From assembly GCF_002926165.1 (NCBI RefSeq), contig NZ_MAGP01000104.1:1-64000 (forward strand): a DNA stretch of 64,000 nucleotides. The letters run 5' to 3'. Of the stretch, positions 23,744 through 31,294 are shown one piece after another. The notes under the pieces were generated by a model that saw only the letters and a program-made list of their open reading frames with translations, was not told where the DNA came from and did no database searches. The DNA comes from Micromonospora chalcea (lineage in GTDB: Bacteria > Actinomycetota > Actinomycetes > Mycobacteriales > Micromonosporaceae). The number at the start of each line of letters is the position of its first letter. Position 1 is the first letter of the stretch. The position numbers and the translations under genes were made by a program.

Positions 23744-25498
23744 GTGTCGTTGTTGAGCAGAATTCGCAGCCAGCAGGGTCTCGCCGCGGTGGGCGCGACG
23801 CTCCTCGGCTACGCGGTCATGGTCCTCTCCGGAGTACTCGGCCTGGTGGTGCCGTTCGCGGTGGCCGCCGTGGTCGCCTTCGCCGGTGAACTGGCCCTGG
23901 CCGGGCGGCACACTCCGACCGCCGAACTGCTCGACAAGGCCGGGCTCGGCGAGACCTTCCGGCGGCTGGTGCGGGACCTGTCGGTGGTCCTGCTGGTGGT
24001 CGTCTCGGCCCGCCCCGGCGTGGCCGGCACGATCGCGGTGCTGCTGCTGCCCGCCGCGCTCTGGACCGTTGCGGTAGCCACGAACGCGGTGACGAAGGTG
24101 ATCGACGGGCGGGTCGACCCCCCGGCGTACACCCGCAACATCGACCTCGGCGCGCTGCGGCGCGTCCCGGTGCCGCCGGCCTGGGCGCGGTGGCTGGCCG
24201 GGCTGAACATGCCGCTGCTCAACGTGCTTCTGGTGCCGGCGGCGGTGGTGGCCGCCGCGCGCGACCAGGTCGCCCCGGTGGTGGTCACCGGCCTGGTGAC
24301 GCTCGCCGCCGGCCTGGTCACCGCCGCGGTGCTGGCGCTGACCGCGCTGCGCGGCCGTGGCAGCCAGCCGGGCGTGCTGCCCGCCGTGCACGACTGGATG
24401 GCCCGGGAACGGCCCGAGGTCGCGCTCTACTTCGCCGGCCCGGCCAAGGACGTCTACCAGGCCAACATGTGGCTCGCCCCGGTGGAGGCGACCGGCCGCC
24501 GCGCGGTGGTTCTGCTGCGCGCCGCTGACGCGTTCGAGCAGCTCGCCGACACCCGGCTGCCGGTCATCTGCGTGCCGGCCGGCGTCGACTTCATGAACCT
24601 CGACCTCAGCTCGCTGCGCGTGGCGCTGTACGCCGCGAACGTCGGCGCCAACATCCACCTGCTGCGGGAACCGGGCGTCAAGCACGTCTTCGTCGGCCAC
24701 GGCGACAGCGACAAGCAGGCGAGCGTGAATCCGTACAGCAAGGTGTACGACGAGGTCTGGGTGGCCGGGCCGGCCGGGCGGGAGCGGTACGCGCGCGCCG
24801 ACGTCGGCGTGCTGGACCGCGACATCGTGGAGGTCGGCCGGCCGCAGCTCGCCGGGGTGCACACGTTCGGCTCCGGCGCCGCCGACCACCGCTTCACCGT
24901 GCTCTACGCGCCCACCTGGGAGGGCTGGCTCGACGACGACCCGTACCACACCTCGCTGGTGCTGATGGGGGAGCGGATCGTCTCCGGGCTGCTCGCCGCC
25001 GGTGACGTGCGGGTCATCTACAAGCCGCACCCGCTGACCGGCAGCCGGTCGGCGAAGGCGCGGGCCGTACACGAGCGCATCGTGGGCCGGATCAAGGCGG
25101 CCGGCGGCGACACCGATCCGTCCTCGCTGGACGGGACCGCGCACCTGGTGGTCACCGGCCGCACGCCGGGGCTGTTCGACTGCTTCAACGTCACCGACCT
25201 GCTGGTCAGCGACGTGTCCAGCGTGGTCTCCGACTTCGTGCAGAGCGAGCGGCCGTACGTGGTGGCGAACCCGGCCGGCCTGTCCGAGGACGAGTTCCGC
25301 CGGCAGTTCCCGACCGCGCGCGCGGCGTACCTGCTCTCGGCGGACTGCGGCGAGCTGGCGAAGATCCTCGACGTGACGCGGTCCGGCGACGACCCGATGA
25401 CCGGGGCGCGACGGGAGCTGAAGGAGTACCTGCTCGGCCCGGCCGGGTCGAACCCGATGGACCGCTTCCGGGACGAGATCGGCCGGCTCTGCGGCTGA
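23744..25498 (+). CDS. second membrane-anchored CDP-polyol polyol-phosphate transferase (TagF/TarL family)
   Basis: 584 residues, the same layout as the protein at 805-2481: a hydrophobic N-terminal part (about 12-205, roughly six membrane segments) and a glycerophosphotransferase-type domain with FVGHGDSDKQ near residue 325, VVEVGRPQL, LYAPTWEGW, IYKPHPLTG and VSDVSSVVSDFV. The HG and HP histidines are present and the HG box again reads HGDSDK. The start is GTG 23744 with GGGAG upstream. Two paralogues could divide the work as primase and polymerase, or act on different polyols. It ends in a strong bidirectional terminator. Confidence 0.8.
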   Translation: MSLLSRIRSQQGLAAVGATLLGYAVMVLSGVLGLVVPFAVAAVVAFAGELALAGRHTPTAELLDKAGLGETFRRLVRDLSVVLLVVVSARPGVAGTIAVLLLPAALWTVAVATNAVTKVIDGRVDPPAYTRNIDLGALRRVPVPPAWARWLAGLNMPLLNVLLVPAAVVAAARDQVAPVVVTGLVTLAAGLVTAAVLALTALRGRGSQPGVLPAVHDWMARERPEVALYFAGPAKDVYQANMWLAPVEATGRRAVVLLRAADAFEQLADTRLPVICVPAGVDFMNLDLSSLRVALYAANVGANIHLLREPGVKHVFVGHGDSDKQASVNPYSKVYDEVWVAGPAGRERYARADVGVLDRDIVEVGRPQLAGVHTFGSGAADHRFTVLYAPTWEGWLDDDPYHTSLVLMGERIVSGLLAAGDVRVIYKPHPLTGSRSAKARAVHERIVGRIKAAGGDTDPSSLDGTAHLVVTGRTPGLFDCFNVTDLLVSDVSSVVSDFVQSERPYVVANPAGLSEDEFRRQFPTARAAYLLSADCGELAKILDVTRSGDDPMTGARRELKEYLLGPAGSNPMDRFRDEIGRLCG

Positions 25499-25509
25499 GG
25501 CGTACCCAT

Positions 25510-25548
25510 GACGAGGGGCGACGACCGGCCTGGTCGTCGCCCCTCGTC
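25510..25548. terminator. strong bidirectional terminator
   Basis: Perfect 17-base arms (25510-25526 and 25532-25548) with a 5-base loop, between convergent stops at 25498 and 25555. Confidence 0.85.
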
Positions 25549-25554
25549 GCCTGG

Positions 25555-26109
25555 TCAGCCCTGGTGCGGCGGGTTGTCGACGTCGCGGGAGACGACCTCG
25601 CCCTTGGCGTCGACCCAGCCCTTCGGCCGGGCCGGGTTGCCGGCCACCAGCTGGTACGGCTTGACGTCGCGGGTCACCACCGAACCGGCGGCGATCATCG
25701 CGTACTCGCCCACCTCGATGCCGCAGACGAGCGTGGCGTTCGCGCCGATCGAGGCGCCACGCCGGATCAGCGTCGGCGTGATCGTCCAGTCCGGATTCTG
25801 CGCGCGCGGGCGGAAGTCGTTGGTGAACACGGCGCAGGGACCCACGAACACCTCGTCCTCGATGGTCACGCCCTGGTAGACCGAGACGTTGTTCTGGATT
25901 TTCACCAGGTCGCCCACCGTGACGCCCGCGTCGACGTAGACGTTGCGGCCGATCACGCAGCCGGCGCCGACCTGCGCGCTCGACCGGATGTGCGCCAGGT
26001 GCCAGACCTTGGTGCCGTCGCCGACCTTGGCGCCGTCCTCCACGTCGGCCGTCGGGTGGACGAAGACGGAGGCGGACCGGTCGTTGCTGTCAGTCATCTC
26101 AACTCGCAT
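25555..26109 (-). CDS. hexapeptide-repeat N-acetyltransferase, WbpD/WlbB-like
   Basis: 184 residues, almost entirely left-handed beta-helix repeats, starting SVFVHPTADVEDGAKVGDGT and ending VVTRDVKPYQLVAGNPARPKGW. The internal VGPCAVFTNDFRPRA loop followed by LIRRGASIGANATLVCGIEV-type repeats is the pattern of WbpD/WlbB, which acetylate the 3-amino group of UDP-2-acetamido-3-amino-glucuronate with acetyl-CoA. Two starts are possible, 26109 (MRVEMTDS) and 26097 (MTDSNDRS); neither has a strong ribosome site. A frame open to 26550 is shadow of the DUF952 gene. It is separated from the other pathway genes but completes the set. Confidence 0.86.
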   Translation of the reverse strand: MRVEMTDSNDRSASVFVHPTADVEDGAKVGDGTKVWHLAHIRSSAQVGAGCVIGRNVYVDAGVTVGDLVKIQNNVSVYQGVTIEDEVFVGPCAVFTNDFRPRAQNPDWTITPTLIRRGASIGANATLVCGIEVGEYAMIAAGSVVTRDVKPYQLVAGNPARPKGWVDAKGEVVSRDVDNPPHQG

Positions 26110-26162
26110 CGTGGCAGGGCGCGTCGCGCCGTCGGGCGGGCTCGACGCAGCATAACGAGCGC

Positions 26163-26501
26163 TCACCCGAGCAGTTCGGCCACCGCGTCGGCGGCGGGCC
26201 GGTCGGCCGGCAGCGGATGCGCGGCGACGACAGCGTCCACCGGCAGCGCGGCGTACAGGTGCGGGAACAGCGCGCCGCCGCGGGACTCCTCCCAGCGCAG
26301 CGCGACGCCGAGCCGGGACTCGTCCACCGCGAGCACGGTCAGGCCGGTGACCCCGGCGAAGAACCTCCGCGCGGTCTCCACCACCTGGTCGGCGGCGGAC
26401 AGGTGGACGTAGCCGTCCTGCCGGTCCATCGCGGTGCCGGCGAACCGCCCGTCCGCCCGTGCCCGCGCCCACTCGTCGTCGGAGAGAATCTTGTAGATCA
26501 C
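26163..26501 (-). CDS. DUF952 family protein
   Basis: 112 residues with the family marks MIYKILSDDEWARARADGRF, GTAMDRQDGYVHLS and a closing FPHLYAALPVDAVV. The domain is widespread, soluble and of unknown function; some members resemble glutathione S-transferase-like or PH-like folds only in annotation. It lies upstream of the acetyltransferase gene on the same strand with a 53-base gap and is divergent from the response regulator gene. No functional link to either is evident. Confidence 0.85.
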   Translation of the reverse strand: MIYKILSDDEWARARADGRFAGTAMDRQDGYVHLSAADQVVETARRFFAGVTGLTVLAVDESRLGVALRWEESRGGALFPHLYAALPVDAVVAAHPLPADRPAADAVAELLG

Positions 26502-26584
26502 GCCAGCAGCCTAGAGCGGCCTCGCGTCCCGGCGGCGCGTCTGCCACCATTCGCAGGGCACACGTCGAGCGGAGGGAGGAACGG

Positions 26585-27241
26585 GTGCGGATCCTCCTGG
26601 TCGAGGACGACCGTCGGGTCGCCGCCGCGCTGTCGTCCGCGCTGACCCGGCGCGGCTACCAGGTGGAACACGCCGCCACAGTCGCCGCGGCGCTCTCCGC
26701 CGCCCCCTGCGACCTGGTGCTGCTCGACCTGACGCTGCCCGACGGCGACGGCACCGAGGTGTGCCGCGAGCTGCGCCGCCGCAGCAGCCAGCTCGGCATC
26801 ATCGCGGTGACCGCCCGTGGCGAGGAACGCGACCGGGTGCTGGGCCTGCGGCTGGGCGCCGACGACTACGTGGTAAAGCCGTTCTCGATGGTGGAGTTGC
26901 AGGCGCGCATCGAGGCGGTGCTGCGCCGCGCCGCGCACACCGTCCCGGAGCGTCACCTCATCGAGGCCGGGCCGGTGCGCATCGACGTCGGCGGCCGGAC
27001 GGTGAGCGTGGACGGCCGGGACGTGTCGCTCACCCGCAAGGAGTTCGACATCCTGCTCTCGCTGGCCCGCCAGCCGGGGGTGGCGGTGCCGCGCGAGCGG
27101 ATCCTGCTCGACGTGTGGGGCACCACCTGGGCCGACCGGCACACCGTGGAGGTGCACGTCGGGTCGCTGCGCGGCAAGCTCGGCGACGCGACGCTGGTGG
27201 AGACCGTGCGCGGGGTCGGTTACCGGCTCCGCGGCGCGTGA
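26585..27241 (+). CDS. OmpR/PhoB-family response regulator
   Basis: 218 residues. Receiver domain: acidic pocket EDD (7-9), phospho-acceptor D48 in LVLLDLTLPDG, T76 and K98 in VVKPFS. The winged-helix effector occupies about 125-217, with SLTRKEFDILLSLARQPG and the recognition helix around HTVEVHVGSLRGKL. The start is GTG 26585 with GGAGGGAGGA just upstream; a longer in-frame start at 26459 would overlap the divergent gene. The cognate kinase follows 10 bases later. The pair faces a TAXI-type solute-binding lipoprotein gene, suggesting control of, or sensing through, that protein. Confidence 0.92.
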   Translation: MRILLVEDDRRVAAALSSALTRRGYQVEHAATVAAALSAAPCDLVLLDLTLPDGDGTEVCRELRRRSSQLGIIAVTARGEERDRVLGLRLGADDYVVKPFSMVELQARIEAVLRRAAHTVPERHLIEAGPVRIDVGGRTVSVDGRDVSLTRKEFDILLSLARQPGVAVPRERILLDVWGTTWADRHTVEVHVGSLRGKLGDATLVETVRGVGYRLRGA

Positions 27242-27251
27242 GGAGGGGCCC

Positions 27252-28703
27252 GTGCGGCGCCGACTGGTGATCAGCTACCTGCTGCTGATGGTGCTCGTCC
27301 TGATCGCCCTGGAGACGCCGCTGGCGTTCACGCTGGCCTCCCGGGAGACCGACCGGGTACGCGCCGACCGCCTCGCCGACGCCACCCGGTTCGCCTCGCT
27401 CGCCGGCCCGGCGCTGCGCGGCGGCAGCCCCGGTCCGCTCGACGGGGAACTGGCCGCCTACGACGCCCTCTACGGCATCGGTGCCGCGGTGGTGGACCGG
27501 GAGCGCCGTACCGTGGCCGCCTCGTCGGCCTGGGAGCCGGGCGCGGGCACCGGCGCGGCGCTCGACACCGCGCTGTCCGGGCAGCAGTTCAGCGGCCCCG
27601 AGTCGGTCTGGCCGTGGGACGGCGGGCCGGTGGTGACGGCCGTGCCGATCAACGACGGCGGCGAGGTGCTCGGCGCGGTGGTGACCACCAGCCCGGCGGA
27701 CGGGGTGCGCCGCACCGTCAGCGCGTGGTGGCTGCTGCTGGCCGGCATCGGCCTGCTCGCGGTGCTGGCCTGCGTCTCGACCGCGTTCGGGCTGGCCGGC
27801 TGGGTGCTGCGCCCGGTCACCGAGCTGGACGCGGTGACCCACGAGATCGCCGAGGGCCGCCGGACCGCGCGGGTGCGCCCCCGGCTCGGCCCACCCGAGC
27901 TGCGCCGGCTCGCGACGAGCTTCAACGACATGGCCGACGCGGTCTCCGACGTGATGGACCGGCAGCGCGCCTTCGTCGCGCACGCCAGCCACCAGCTCCG
28001 CAACCCGCTGACCGCGCTGCGGCTGCGGGTCGAGGAACTGGGTCCCAGCCTCAGCGACGCGGACGGGCGGGCCGAGCACCGGCTGGCGCTGGAGGAGACC
28101 GACCGGCTGGCCACCGTGCTCGACGCGCTGCTGACCCTGGCCCGCGCCGAGCGGGAGGAGAACCAGCGGGTCACCGTGGACGCCGCCGCCACCGCCGCGT
28201 CCCGGGTGTCCGCCTGGCTGCCGCTGGCCCGGCACTGCGACGTCGCGCTGCGCCTGGACGCGGACGGCGAGCCGGTGTACGCCCGCACCGTACCCACCGC
28301 CATCGACCAGGCGCTGGACGCCCTGATCGACAACGCGGTGAAGTTCAGCGGGGCCGGGGGAGAGGTGACGGTGACGGTCCGCGCCGCCGAGGGCGGTACG
28401 ACGCTCACCGTCCGGGACACCGGCCCGGGCATGACGGCCAGCCAGCTCGACCAGGCCACCGAACGGTTCTGGCGGGCGCCGGACGTGCAGAACGTGGACG
28501 GCGCGGGACTCGGGCTGACCATCGCGGCGGTGCTCGTGGACGCCTCGGACGGCCGGCTCACCATGCGCCGGGGCGAGCCCCGGGGCCTGGTCGCCGAGTT
28601 GTGGTTCCCGGCGCCCGCCGACGATCCGGGTGAGGCCGGCGGGGAGGCCGAGACCGCCGAGCCGGTGGGCCCGCGACACGACGGCGAGCCGGCCACCCGC
28701 TGA
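27252..28703 (+). CDS. sensor histidine kinase
   Basis: 483 residues: membrane segment about 8-28, an extracytoplasmic sensor of about 125 residues (29-155), second segment about 158-184, HAMP domain, HisKA box with H247 in AHASHQLRNPLTALRL, and a HATPase domain with IDNAVKFSGAGG (N box), DTGPGM (G1) and GAGLGLTIA (G2). The HQLRNP form rather than HELRTP is common in actinobacterial kinases of the TctE-like group. The GTG start has AGGAGGG five bases upstream. It converges with the TAXI lipoprotein gene with a 12-base gap. Confidence 0.9.
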   Translation: MRRRLVISYLLLMVLVLIALETPLAFTLASRETDRVRADRLADATRFASLAGPALRGGSPGPLDGELAAYDALYGIGAAVVDRERRTVAASSAWEPGAGTGAALDTALSGQQFSGPESVWPWDGGPVVTAVPINDGGEVLGAVVTTSPADGVRRTVSAWWLLLAGIGLLAVLACVSTAFGLAGWVLRPVTELDAVTHEIAEGRRTARVRPRLGPPELRRLATSFNDMADAVSDVMDRQRAFVAHASHQLRNPLTALRLRVEELGPSLSDADGRAEHRLALEETDRLATVLDALLTLARAEREENQRVTVDAAATAASRVSAWLPLARHCDVALRLDADGEPVYARTVPTAIDQALDALIDNAVKFSGAGGEVTVTVRAAEGGTTLTVRDTGPGMTASQLDQATERFWRAPDVQNVDGAGLGLTIAAVLVDASDGRLTMRRGEPRGLVAELWFPAPADDPGEAGGEAETAEPVGPRHDGEPATR

Positions 28704-28715
28704 CCGCGCGCGGGC

Positions 28716-29666
28716 TCAGGGCTTCGCGGCGCGGTACCACTGCGCCGCGCCCGGGTGCAGCGGCAGCGGGGTGGTGACGATCGCCGACCGCTGGCTCATC
28801 CGGCCCGCCGCCGGGTGCGCGGCGGCCAGTTCCGCCCGGCGCTCCATCAGCAGCCGGGTCACGTCGCGCACCAGCGCGGCGGGCAGGTCGGCGCGGACGA
28901 TCAGGTAATTCGGGTTCGCCACCGTGCTGACCGGCTCCGCCTGGTACATGGAGCGGGGGATGTCCCGGGTCACGTAGACCTGCCCGTACCCGCGGCGCAG
29001 CGCCTCGGTCCACTCGCCCAGGTCCACGATCCGCAGCGAGGTCCGCTCCGCCAGGTCGGCGACGCCGCGTACGGGCAGTCCGCCGGAGAAGAAGAACGCG
29101 TCGATCCGGTCCTCCCGCAGCGCGGTCATCGAGTCGTCCAGCCCGAGGTGCTCCTGGCGGATCCGGTCGCCGTCGAGCTGGGCCACCTCCAGCAGGCGGG
29201 TGGCGGTGATCTCGGTGCCGGACCCGTCGGCGCCCACCGAGACCCGCCGGCCGCGCAGGTCGGCGAGCGTGCGGATCGGGCCGCCGGCGCGGGTGACCAG
29301 GTGCAGCAGGTCGTCGTAGACGCGGGCCACGGCGAGCACCGACGGATGCTCGGGTTCACGTGCCGGGAGCACGTCGGCCTGGGTGAAGCCCAGTTCCGCC
29401 GCGCCGGACCCGACCAGCCGGACGTTCTGCGCCGAGGCGGCGGTGACCACCACCTCGGCCCGTACCCCGGGCAGCTCCCGGTTGAGCACGGCGGCGAGCG
29501 ACTGGCCGAAGGCGTGGTAGACGGCGGTCGGGCTGCCGGTGGCGATGCGGATCCGGGTCGGCTCGGCCGGCTCGTCCCGGCATCCGGCCAGGCCGGAGAC
29601 GAGCAGCAGCACCAGCACGAGCGGGGCGGCGGCGCGCACAGGCCAGTGTCGGCTCACGGGCTGCAC
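28716..29666 (-). CDS. TAXI-family TRAP-type solute-binding lipoprotein
   Basis: 316 residues with a lipoprotein signal: hydrophobic stretch then VSGLAGC, lipidated cysteine C29. The mature part has the TAXI signature region IRIATGSPTAVYHAFGQSLA near residue 40, ASAQNVRLVGSGAAELGFTQ, and DLRGRRVSVGADGSGTE, as in periplasmic-type receptors that bind small carboxylates. The fused DctQM-type permease normally found with TAXI receptors is not in the window. Tail-to-tail with the histidine kinase gene, so it may be an accessory sensor for that kinase, or a receptor for a permease elsewhere. The start codon is GTG. Confidence 0.85.
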   Translation of the reverse strand: MQPVSRHWPVRAAAPLVLVLLLVSGLAGCRDEPAEPTRIRIATGSPTAVYHAFGQSLAAVLNRELPGVRAEVVVTAASAQNVRLVGSGAAELGFTQADVLPAREPEHPSVLAVARVYDDLLHLVTRAGGPIRTLADLRGRRVSVGADGSGTEITATRLLEVAQLDGDRIRQEHLGLDDSMTALREDRIDAFFFSGGLPVRGVADLAERTSLRIVDLGEWTEALRRGYGQVYVTRDIPRSMYQAEPVSTVANPNYLIVRADLPAALVRDVTRLLMERRAELAAAHPAAGRMSQRSAIVTTPLPLHPGAAQWYRAAKP

Positions 29667-29711
29667 TCTGCGCCGTGCACCCGCCGCCGCGCAAGCCCGC
29701 CGCCGGGCCGG

Positions 29712-30365
29712 TCAGCCGGCGGCGGCCAGCTCCGCGCTCTCGGTGATCCGGGTCCGGTGCTCTCCGTTGGGCACGATCACCAGGAAGCAGCCCGCGCCCG
29801 GCCGCAACGCCGCCGGCACCTCCAGCAGCGCCGCGCTGCGGACCAGCACCGCGGCCAGGTCACGGTCGGCCAGCCGGATGCCGAGGCAGTGCCGGCGTAC
29901 GTGCCGGCCGCCGGCGAGCAGCGCCGCCCGCCAGGCCGCCGCCGCCAGCCGGGGCCGCCAGAGCCGCCGCGCCGCCGAGGCGCCCGGGAACGGCCCGCCG
30001 AGCAGTTCCCGGCGGCCCTGCCGCCAGCCCGTGGTGAGCAGATTCGCGTACGCCGCCCGGTGCTGCGGCGGCACCGCCAGCCGGTGCAGCTCGTAGCGGC
30101 GGCGCAGGCCACCGGTGGTCAGTTCGTGCTGCACCGGCACGTCGAGTCGACCCAGCAGCTGCCGCATCCGGTGCGCCGCGTCCTCGCGGTTGAACTCGGC
30201 GATCCCGCCCCGGTGCGGTCCGGGGTCCAGGCGGCGTACGTCGGCGGCCGGCGGCGGCGTGCAGCGCACCATGCAGGCGATCTCGAAGGCGTCGGTCAGG
30301 GTCAGCCAGTCCAGCGGCGGGGACGGGCGGGGGCGGTCGAGCAGCGAGGTGGGCTCGGCGAGCAT
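29712..30365 (-). CDS. hypothetical protein
   Basis: 217 residues, arginine- and leucine-rich, no signal peptide or membrane segment. A well-placed GAGGAG nine bases before the ATG supports translation. The N-terminal part includes DWLTLTDAFEIACMVRCTPP and the end includes GAGCFLVIVPNGEHRTRI. I do not recognise a family. It lies upstream of the TAXI lipoprotein on the same strand with a 45-base gap, without a shared theme. Confidence 0.6.
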   Translation of the reverse strand: MLAEPTSLLDRPRPSPPLDWLTLTDAFEIACMVRCTPPPAADVRRLDPGPHRGGIAEFNREDAAHRMRQLLGRLDVPVQHELTTGGLRRRYELHRLAVPPQHRAAYANLLTTGWRQGRRELLGGPFPGASAARRLWRPRLAAAAWRAALLAGGRHVRRHCLGIRLADRDLAAVLVRSAALLEVPAALRPGAGCFLVIVPNGEHRTRITESAELAAAG

Positions 30366-30474
30366 CGGCGCAGCTCCTCGGTCAGAGTCGGGGTACCTCT
30401 ACCGTTGCCGCCAACGGCCGGGTCGGGAACCGATGCGGCCGAGCCTTGAGCAAAATTTGCGGGAAGCCCGCCGG

Positions 30475-31272
30475 TCAGAGTTCGGTGACCACCAGGTCGA
30501 CCTGCCGGGGCCGCCCGGCCGCCCGGGGCGCCTCCTCGACCGTGTACTTCAGCTCCCGAAGCGCCCCCACCAGCGCGTCGGCGGTACGCGGCCGGGCGTC
30601 GGCGAGCAGCAGATCCCGCACCAGCCGCCCCTTCGTCGCCTTGTTGAAGTGGCTCACCACCGACCGGGTCGGCGTGCCGTCCACGGTCCGCTCGTGCAGC
30701 ACCCGCACCGTCACCGTCCGCTCGGCGAGCGCGCCGCGCGGCGTCCAGGTGGCCGCGTACGCGCCGGAGCGCAGGTCCAGCACCGGGCCGCGTCCGGCGG
30801 CGGGCTCCAGCACCGGCCCGAGCGCGCCACGCCAGTACGCCGACAGCGCCCCGAGCCCGGGCAGCCGCGCCCCGATCGGGCAGCGGTACGGCGGGATCCG
30901 GTCGGCGAGGCGTACCGCGCCCCACAGCCCGGAGCTGATCAGCACCTGGCGGCGGGCCGCCCGCTGCGCGTCGGGGGGCAGTGTGTCCAGGCCCAGCGCC
31001 TCGTAGAGCACCCCGGTGTAGAGCCGCCCGGCCGGGGCGGTCGCCGCCTCCCGCAGCCGGGCGTTGCGGCGCAGCTCGCCGCGCTGCCCCTCGGTGAGGC
31101 CCAGCGCGGCCAGGGCCGCCGTCTCGTCCGGCCCGGCGCACAGGTCGACGAGCGCGGTCAGCACCGCCTCCCGGGCCGGGTTCAGCTCGGTCAGGGACAG
31201 CCGGGACAGGTCCAGCCGGCGGCCGGTGCCGGCCTCGGCCTTCCCCTCCGACGGGGGCAGCAGGATGAGCAC
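30475..31272 (-). CDS. yaaA: YaaA / UPF0246 family protein
   Basis: 265 residues beginning VLILLPPSEGKAE, the conserved opening of the family, followed by LYTGVLYEALG, VLISSGLWGAVRLADRIPPY and VVSHFNKATKGRLVRDLL. E. coli YaaA limits hydrogen-peroxide damage by lowering free iron and binds DNA. Two GTG starts are possible, 31272 and 31278; the first matches the family opening best. A frame open to 31383 is shadow of the neighbour. It follows the membrane protein gene on the same strand by 22 bases. Confidence 0.85.
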   Translation of the reverse strand: MLILLPPSEGKAEAGTGRRLDLSRLSLTELNPAREAVLTALVDLCAGPDETAALAALGLTEGQRGELRRNARLREAATAPAGRLYTGVLYEALGLDTLPPDAQRAARRQVLISSGLWGAVRLADRIPPYRCPIGARLPGLGALSAYWRGALGPVLEPAAGRGPVLDLRSGAYAATWTPRGALAERTVTVRVLHERTVDGTPTRSVVSHFNKATKGRLVRDLLLADARPRTADALVGALRELKYTVEEAPRAAGRPRQVDLVVTEL

Positions 31273-31294
31273 CGGCACAGCGTACGGGCCGGGC

